Source: Odontesthes bonariensis
Lineage: Eukaryota > Chordata > Actinopteri > Atheriniformes > Atherinopsidae
Direction of reading: 5' to 3'
Assembly: GCF_027942865.1 (NCBI RefSeq)
Contig: NC_134526.1
Span: forward strand, 22,239,784-22,303,783
DNA length: 64,000 nucleotides
Positions 57,709 through 64,000 of this stretch are shown here, in pieces. The position numbers and the translations under genes were made by a program. Under the pieces are notes generated by a model. The model worked only from the letters and a program-made list of their open reading frames with translations, was not told the origin of the DNA and ran no database searches. The first letter of the stretch is position 1. The number at the start of each line of letters is the position of its first letter.

Positions 57709-57960
57709 TGATTGATTGAACTTTATCGTCATTAGACAAGTATAAATACAAGGTAGCGAAATACAGTTTGGCATCTAATCAGAAGTGCAAAAATGCAGCA
57801 TATAGAGTATGTACAATATGTAAGTAAGAGCAGTTATGTGCAGATAAGGGCAATATAGAGATGTGGGAATAGTTTAGCAAAAGAAACATTCCTTGACCGG
57901 GAATCGCACCCGGGCCGCGGCAGTGAGAGCGCCGAATCCTAACCACTAGACCACCAGGGA
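57709..57960 (-). repeat. Possible tRNA-Glu-headed SINE
   Basis: The tRNA-like head is followed on the minus strand by about 165 bases of body that ends in GACGATAAAGTTCAATCAATC, a tail type shared with fish interspersed repeats. Head, body and simple-repeat tail give the architecture of a tRNA-derived SINE. The combination could also be chance juxtaposition. Confidence 0.45.
57889..57960 (-). tRNA. tRNA-Glu (CTC)-like gene, probably decayed
   Basis: A 72-base sequence on the minus strand folds as tRNA-Glu: 5' acceptor TCCCTGG, D arm, anticodon loop with T33 and CTC at 34-36, and a T arm. It differs from the usual vertebrate tRNA-Glu-CTC in the T loop (GTGCGA in place of GTTCGA, damaging box B) and has a C-A mismatch in the acceptor stem. 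These changes suggest a pseudogene or the head of a SINE. Confidence 0.7.
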
Positions 57961-57969
57961 AAGCAGTGG

Positions 57970-60275
57970 TCTGGATGGAGAGTGTGAAACTCTTATGTAA
58001 TCATTTTCGACAGTTGACTGCTGTGTCATCTCAGATTACAAGCTTGTCTCTGACAAGACGTCTGTGATGGAACTGCACAGAAATCCATCTGTGTTTACTT
58101 CCTGTTTTATTTTGAAGACTCCTCCACTAGCGTGTCATGTTTTATTTCCTGCGCTCGTGGTTGCTTTGTTGTTGTTTTTCCTCCTTGTATGATCACCTCA
58201 TTATGATCACCTTTATCCTGTTCCCCCGTTAGTTCTCGGTGTATTTACAGACCTGACCTGCCCTTTGTAAAGGCCACTGTCTGTTTTCCCAGGCTGTTTG
58301 CCCACCTGTGTTCTCAACATCTGTTCAACTCCTTGGACAATTTTTAGGTGATTTGTCTTTTTTGAACCCACCTCTGACTTCAGCAGATGCAATATGAGCA
58401 CCAGTTAGCTTTTGGTCTGCACAGCCGGTGTAACGCATCGTCTGAATGTTGCTTCTGTCTTGCCTTTATCTTTGCCACATCTGACGTTTAAGCCTGAATC
58501 GTGCTGGTCTTCAAAGCTCATCCCTGAGGGTGTGCTATCTGCTTCCTGTTTATCTCGCAGAGAATCAACATTTGCATCCTGAGGCAAAATGCTGCTGTAA
58601 GACAATGCAATGAGAGCTCGTTTTTTTTTGTTGGGTGAAAGCAGCCATGTCCATGCATAAAATCCAGAGCAGATTTGCATTTTCATGTGGCTGTACATTA
58701 AACCGAAGCGACCTGGGAGTCCTTTGAAGTTTGATGTTTCCCTCGTGGGAAGTTCTACGATCCTAACACTCGGGCTAGGTGTGGGAAACCTAACCATGCT
58801 GCACAGCTGCCAGCCCCCCAGCCTACTGTAACAGCTGCACGAGTGTGTGAATATGTGTGTGTAAGAGGATTTATATAGACTAGACCGAAGGGATGGGAGG
58901 CTCAGGGAGGAATATACTTGCATTTCAAGAAACCCGAGCCCTGTATGCTCATTTGTGTGTACGTTTGTGAGGGAGTATGTAAAATGCAGGGGGAATGTGA
59001 GTGTGTGTTACAGATGCACGTGGAGCAAGGAAAGGTTGAGGTGAATGTGAGACATACAATACAGCAGAGGAATATGCCACTTCAGCTTGGTAGCTGTGCA
59101 AACTGGAAATAGCACAAGACATAAATGAGCTTTGATGATACTGTGTTCAGAGGGCGGTTATTTTCTCTTTATGCCACCATGTCAGTTTGCAGCACTGAGC
59201 CATTAAACGATGAGCATTGTTTTTGTGGAATTACTGTTATTATGTGCCTTATTCGCCGTTTGGGCTTTATGCTGTTTGAACCTTCAGCTGAGGCCACGAA
59301 TATTACGGTTTCCTTTGTTTTGAATGACTTCTTTTCTTTATGAGTTTTATAAGTATATGGTTGTTCTGTAACCATAAAAAAAATGTATTACAATCTACAG
59401 ATACATGACGATGTCCGATCTCAATTCCTCACCTTGGCACCACCTCGGCACTTTTGAAAGGGTGACCTTTTTCTTTTGGGGTTCAAGCACTTGTGGTAAG
59501 TCATACATTTGGCCCCTAAAGTCCCGGTTGAGAGAACAGATGACCGCTACTTCTTGATCTCCAAAAGAAGAGGGGCACCTTATCCCTGCAAAAATGGTGG
59601 GTGGAGGGCCAACAAAGTCATACTTGGACACTGACAGTGCATCTTAAAAATCTCCCAGCTTCTGTAGCTGGCTTACTAATGTGGAGGGCATTTATAGAAT
59701 CAAAGAGAGACCCAAGTGATTTTCTCCTTCTGTGAGCGCTTCTTATCCGAATGGCCACTGATCTGCATAATTGATCATTAAATTAAGGTCAATGGTTAAA
59801 CGAGAACAGTTATCTTTTGAGTGTGCCTTACTGTCGATTCACAGAAGCTGTTGATGGTAATCATTCAAATGCAGAAACAAACTTGTGCGTATGCATGCGT
59901 ATGCATGAGAGTGGGCTTGATAAATTAAGTGCATCAGCCTGGGGGATCATCTGACTGTTATCGCCACCGTCCACTGTTTAATCCGCTGGCCGATATACGA
60001 CAAGGAAACAGGCATGCCAGCAGCAGTAGTCTAGTTTTTTCTGTGGTGTGTGTGTCCACTATGAGTCTACAGACAGATGTAAGCAACAAACAAATCTTCC
60101 GGTCCTTTAATTTCTTGACAAAAGCCTGATTACATTAATTGTTGGTAGACCTTATTAATCAAACCTACTATCGACTCTGTTATACTCAAATTAAATGCCA
60201 TGTTTTTGAGGACATTTTAAATTACACTAGATGTAAAATTGAAAATCGAAGTGAGATAACATATGTGAAAGGAGT
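57970..60275. other. No gene seen
   Basis: Includes a 172-codon ORF (58923-58405, minus) of unremarkable composition with no recognised domain. Nothing else stands out. Confidence 0.45.
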
Positions 60276-60281
60276 CAATTA

Positions 60282-60720
60282 CAGTACCGTGAAAAAGTCT
60301 TGATCCACACCTCAATTCATTATGTTTTGCTGCCGAGAAGCCCGACTTTCCTTTAATCTATTAGAGTGGTCTGAAGCAATAGTTCTTCAGGGTTTCTGAA
60401 GGTCTTTCAGGTATTTTGTCATCGGCTGCTTTTCCTAAATTGCATCTTTTGGCACTTTGCTACGAGCAGCCTGTTGCAATGACAAACAATTTGTTCCCAG
60501 TTCTTTAGTTGCCCCTTTGAATATTACCAACGCTAACACAGTTTGACATAAAATTGTATTTTTGCACCTGCAAGTGGATTCCCAAAGAACTGTTGGCCAA
60601 AAGCTTGGCATTTCTTGGCATGGTGTGATTTGAGGAAACTGAACAAGGGGATGAAAAAAACGAGAGACAGGTCCTAAAAAACTATTAGCAACAAATAAAC
60701 AGTATCTGAATGTGTTCTTC
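60282..60720. mobile_element. Fragment related to the 45.8 kb MITE
   Basis: Starts with CAGTACCGTGAAAAAGTCTTG and shares with the 45.8 kb element the TAGTTCT-CAGG-TTCT-GAAGG segment and the gcttttcc/ttggaatc-like interior. The right end is not resolved. No coding capacity. Confidence 0.5.
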
Positions 60721-60729
60721 TTAGAAAAC

Positions 60730-61775
60730 CAGAAAAAAAATCCAGTATTAACCTGACATACACTTAACCTTACAACACTAACGTTGGGTGTTTTTTACCT
60801 GCACATGTCCCAGGAACAGGTGGACCGAAGAACAAGTTCCCAGCTGCGTTATTTATTAGTCATTTTATGAATCTCATTAACGATTCCCTAATTTTTCACT
60901 TATTTTAGAGCCTTTTCATATGGTCCCGCCGTTGTACTTTTTTTTGTTCGTTTGTTTTATGAGGCGTTGTATAGATGGGAATAAAAGAAGAGTACTTCAA
61001 TTTGCCATGTATTGTTGTGTTTTAATATATTTTGATGAGAAGTATTTTTTGGGGGGGTATATTATATTGGGTAAAATGCATATAACATTGGTACTGAAAG
61101 TCTGTGGACAGGTCTGATGGAGGGATCCTAAGACCCCCCTAAGACTGTACTCAACTTCCAGAAGTGCAGAATGTAAAAAAACATTTGGATACAATAAAGG
61201 ATGCTGCTATTTGTTCAACAGAAAACGCACCGGTTGGGGTATTGTAGACAGTGTTTGAAGGCCCTGAATGAAGGACATTTGGTTAACCGGGGACATTTGC
61301 CTCCATACTGCATCTTGCGTACCCGTAGCATTCATTTCATTTGAAGCTCTAAAAGCAACATATGTGAAGTCGCCATCATAAACTACCAATCTACTTTTTT
61401 TTTTTTCTTTTTTTTTTAAAGTACAGTCCCAGCCAATGAGTTTAAGTATGTGTTGTCATGACATGTGGCTGGGCTATCCAAGTCTGTCCAAATCCAACAC
61501 CCCATTTAAATGGTTAGGGTTGGGGTTAGGAACTATGGTTTAGTGGGTGAAACTCGTAAAGTAACATGGTAAACAATTTGGATGTGAACAAAATTGGACA
61601 GTCCAATTCCCTCATATGCAGGCAGCTGCTCTTTTTAGTGAATTCTAAAATAAGATCACTTATAGAGCGCATCCATCACCCAGGTTAGTCCTAGGTGTCG
61701 TATTTGGCAGTTCTGAAGAAGATCATCCAAGTCTCAACCAAATTTACAGATTTTGTCTTCGCCATGCTGCAACCC
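60730..61775. other. No gene seen
   Basis: AT-rich. A GGTTAGGGTTGGGGTTAGG-type stretch near 61.51 kb resembles a widespread fish repeat. A 60-codon minus ORF ending near 61.21 kb is not recognised. Confidence 0.45.
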
Positions 61776-61780
61776 ACAAA

Positions 61781-62279
61781 TGGCGCTTTTCCACTAGCTC
61801 GCTTCGGCTTGGCGGGCTATTGCGTGTTTCCACTAGCACGCCGTACCTGCAACCGGCATGATTTTTCGTACCACCTCAGCCCTGGTTCCAAGCGGGCCGA
61901 AGCGTTACTAAAACGTGACGTCAGCTGACTGCCTTCCACTGATTGGCCGATGAGTGTCGTCACTGGAAGTGTCACAACGCTGATAATAAAAGCTAGCGTT
62001 AGCAACCGTTAGCTTACCTCCAAACGTCTTTTTGAAGCTTGTAACAAAACTCTCCGGTACTTTTCAATACTGTTTTGTCTGGCGGCCAGGAGTCTTCTCT
62101 GGCTCTCTTCTCTTGCCTTCTGTGCATCAAAAAGCCACAGGGTGAGCAGCAACACGCGCAGCCGTGTTACGACGAGGTGGGCGGGGTCGTCGTAGTGTAA
62201 TGGAAGTGTAATGGAAACACAACCAAACCGAGCCGTGGCGAGCCGTGTAAAGCCGTGTAGAGGTAGTGGAAAAGCGCCA
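61781..62279. mobile_element. Nonautonomous DNA transposon, TGGCGCTTTTCCACTA inverted ends
   Basis: The 16-base end TGGCGCTTTTCCACTA at 61781 is found inverted at 62279. Subterminal GC-rich repeats (AGCCGTG and GCGGGCC types) fill the arms. About 499 bases without transposase. The short flanking AAA on both sides would fit a 3-base duplication, but this is weak. Confidence 0.72.
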
Positions 62280-62289
62280 AAAGTGTCAT

Positions 62290-63915
62290 GATATTTGGCT
62301 TGGTAGTTTTTGTATTGTCTTGCAAACAAAGCAAGACAAACTGAAAAAAGACAATGCTCTGCCTTGGCTCTCAGACTAGTGGAGGAATAAACAGGTTCAA
62401 CAGAAATACTTTAATATCTTTATTTTATATAAAGCTCGCCATTTTAGTTTCAATCTGGTGAAAAAAAGCACAACTTCTTGAAAAAAACACCAGGTGGTGG
62501 CAGTACATAATATATCTAAAAGTAAGTCTTGGTAACACAAATACGTGGCTTAGGTATGGAAGGCAAGTGAATTCTCATTTTTTGGTGGACGTATAAGTTT
62601 ATACCTATTGTAATCTATTTGCCTAGGATTTTGGGGACCAAAAATATGTGGTTAGCGATAGCATCATATGCTGTACTTCATGTTAGCACTGATAATGTTT
62701 TCCAGTTAGCACTACACATGGCATACATCTGAGACTGATGGGGACGTCATCTGTTTTGCAGGGTGTTGCACATATTGACCATTTGGCCAGATGCTCGTGA
62801 TGGCACTACATCTTGAGGGGAACATTAATGTCATGCACAGTCTGAATTTATGATGCAATCCATCAAAATGCTGTAAAGAAATAAAGCAAAGAAACCAAAG
62901 ACAGGAAAAATGTGAGAGACCACCAAAGCCATCAGGATTAATCCCCCGAGGAACACGAGTTCCTTTGATACAATTCAATGGCAATTCATCCAGTGATTAT
63001 TGTGACATTACAATCAGTCCCTACAGCCACTCTGCTAGCATATTTGCATGACGCCATGGTAACGCGTTCTCACTTAACATTGAGTTGGCACTGCTCGGAT
63101 TCATAATAACCTCTAATAAGAGAAGCATGCAGGCTCAGTTCACATTTACATAAAATATTACCAAACAAATTAAAGATGTAAATTCTATTTAATCTGCTAT
63201 TAACAGCATCAGCGGCAAGAATATTTAAAGGCACTCACATTTCATTGCAACACTCAAGCAAATCATTTTGAGTCCTCATTCGATTAATGAGACTGCATCC
63301 ACGAAAGTAAGTATCCACCCATGAATATTCATGTTCCACTGTATGAATGCATGCAACACTTTCTAATTCACTGGGATCAAACAAGGAAACATTGGTACCT
63401 GGATGTATTTCTTAAAAAAAAAAAAGGAACTACATGTCTTTAACGACAACAGCATTTTTACAAAGTTACATTCCCCTGGAGCTCAGAGGTGAGACTACTT
63501 TCAATTTAATTAGGTGTGATTAAAGTTTGTCCTTGAAAATATCACATGGGGGCAGCGAAATTACATCGTGCCTATTAATTTAGTTACAAACCGTTGTTAT
63601 CTGAAAGTAATTACGTTGTTGATATACTGTGCCTGTATCTTAATCTAATCTGGTTCCAAAGAGGAAAATTTGCATTTCTTTACCCATCACTTTTCTATTA
63701 ACTGAATCCATCACTTTAGTTTCTGACAACACTTCATGCATGTAAATGCCAACCCTGTGTGTGGTAACATTATCATGTTGAACTTCTTCTATGACAAATA
63801 TGGTATCTGCTGCAGTTGATGCTACAAAGACAGTTGTCTTGTCCGTCTTTTTCTTTTATTGGAACAGAACATCACTCTCATAAAGCTTCTCTATCTTTCT
63901 TTCTTTTGTTTTTTT
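62290..63915. other. No gene seen
   Basis: AT-rich, with small ORFs only; may be intron of a gene whose possible exon begins at 63921. Confidence 0.4.
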
Positions 63916-63920
63916 CTTAC

Positions 63921-64000
63921 CTTGTCACTGGTTGTTTGGTGTTGAGGTGGGAGAGGCTCCAGATAGGTACAGCAGGGATGTCCAGTAACAGATCAGAGGC
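63921..64000 (-). CDS. Possible 3' part of an exon cut by the window edge
   Basis: On the minus strand, one frame is open from the edge to a consensus donor (ACAAG then GTAAGAAA at 63920). The open frame reads SDLLLDIPAVPIWSLSHL and continues to TKQPVT. The other two frames have stops. I do not recognise the sequence. Eighty bases are too few for confidence; it could be chance. Confidence 0.2.

Noticed and set aside
58405..58923. 172-codon minus-strand ORF
   Set aside because: No recognisable motif or neighbour logic; Ser/Cys-rich composition typical of chance frames.

Overview
The window looks like the nuclear genome of a ray-finned (teleost) fish. Genes are split by GT-AG introns, and the intergenic and intronic DNA carries typical fish repeats: an intact L2-type LINE with an esterase-bearing ORF1, several decayed Tc1/mariner copies, tRNA-derived SINEs, a TTAA-flanked foldback MITE and long (TG)n tracts. 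No prokaryotic features, CRISPR arrays or rRNA genes were seen.

Four protein genes are supported. (1) nptxr, the neuronal pentraxin receptor, lies on the minus strand in five exons between 26433 and 8821. All splice phases agree and give 553 residues if translation starts at a CUG codon at 26433-26431. (2) A single-exon coiled-coil gene of 413 codons (16752-15511, minus) sits inside nptxr intron 1; I do not recognise it. (3) baiap2l2 (I-BAR plus SH3 protein) lies on the plus strand in fourteen exons between 30280 and 47593, giving 436 residues. (4) A parvalbumin gene of the pvalb7-like type lies on the minus strand in four coding exons between 52000 and 49832, giving 109 residues. baiap2l2 and parvalbumin are tail to tail. 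From memory, the human counterparts of nptxr, baiap2l2 and PVALB all lie on 22q12-q13, so the block is probably conserved synteny. A short open exon-like stretch with a good donor at the right edge (63921-64000, minus) may belong to a further gene.

Layout: 1-8.8 kb, 3' flank of nptxr with an L2 3' tail and microsatellites; 8.8-26.4 kb, nptxr, whose 13 kb first intron holds the coiled-coil gene, a LINE 3' end, two SINEs and a complete L2 LINE (19.2-24.0 kb, antisense to nptxr); 26.4-30.3 kb, intergenic between the two divergent genes, with Tc1 and L2 fragments; 30.3-48.4 kb, baiap2l2, whose introns 7, 8 and 10 each hold a decayed Tc1/mariner copy antisense to the gene; 49.1-52.0 kb, parvalbumin; 52-64 kb, mostly gene-free, with nested nonautonomous transposons, a tRNA-Glu-headed repeat and a possible terminal exon.

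The genes do not form one pathway. nptxr is a synaptic AMPA-receptor organiser, baiap2l2 shapes actin-rich membrane protrusions such as stereocilia and epithelial folds, and parvalbumin buffers calcium. The points most worth a second look are the AUG-less start of nptxr, the orphan nested coiled-coil gene with a tyrosine-rich C-terminal repeat, the intact LINE with an ATGA overlap between its ORFs, and the long homopolymer in the polypyrimidine tract of the first coding exon of parvalbumin.
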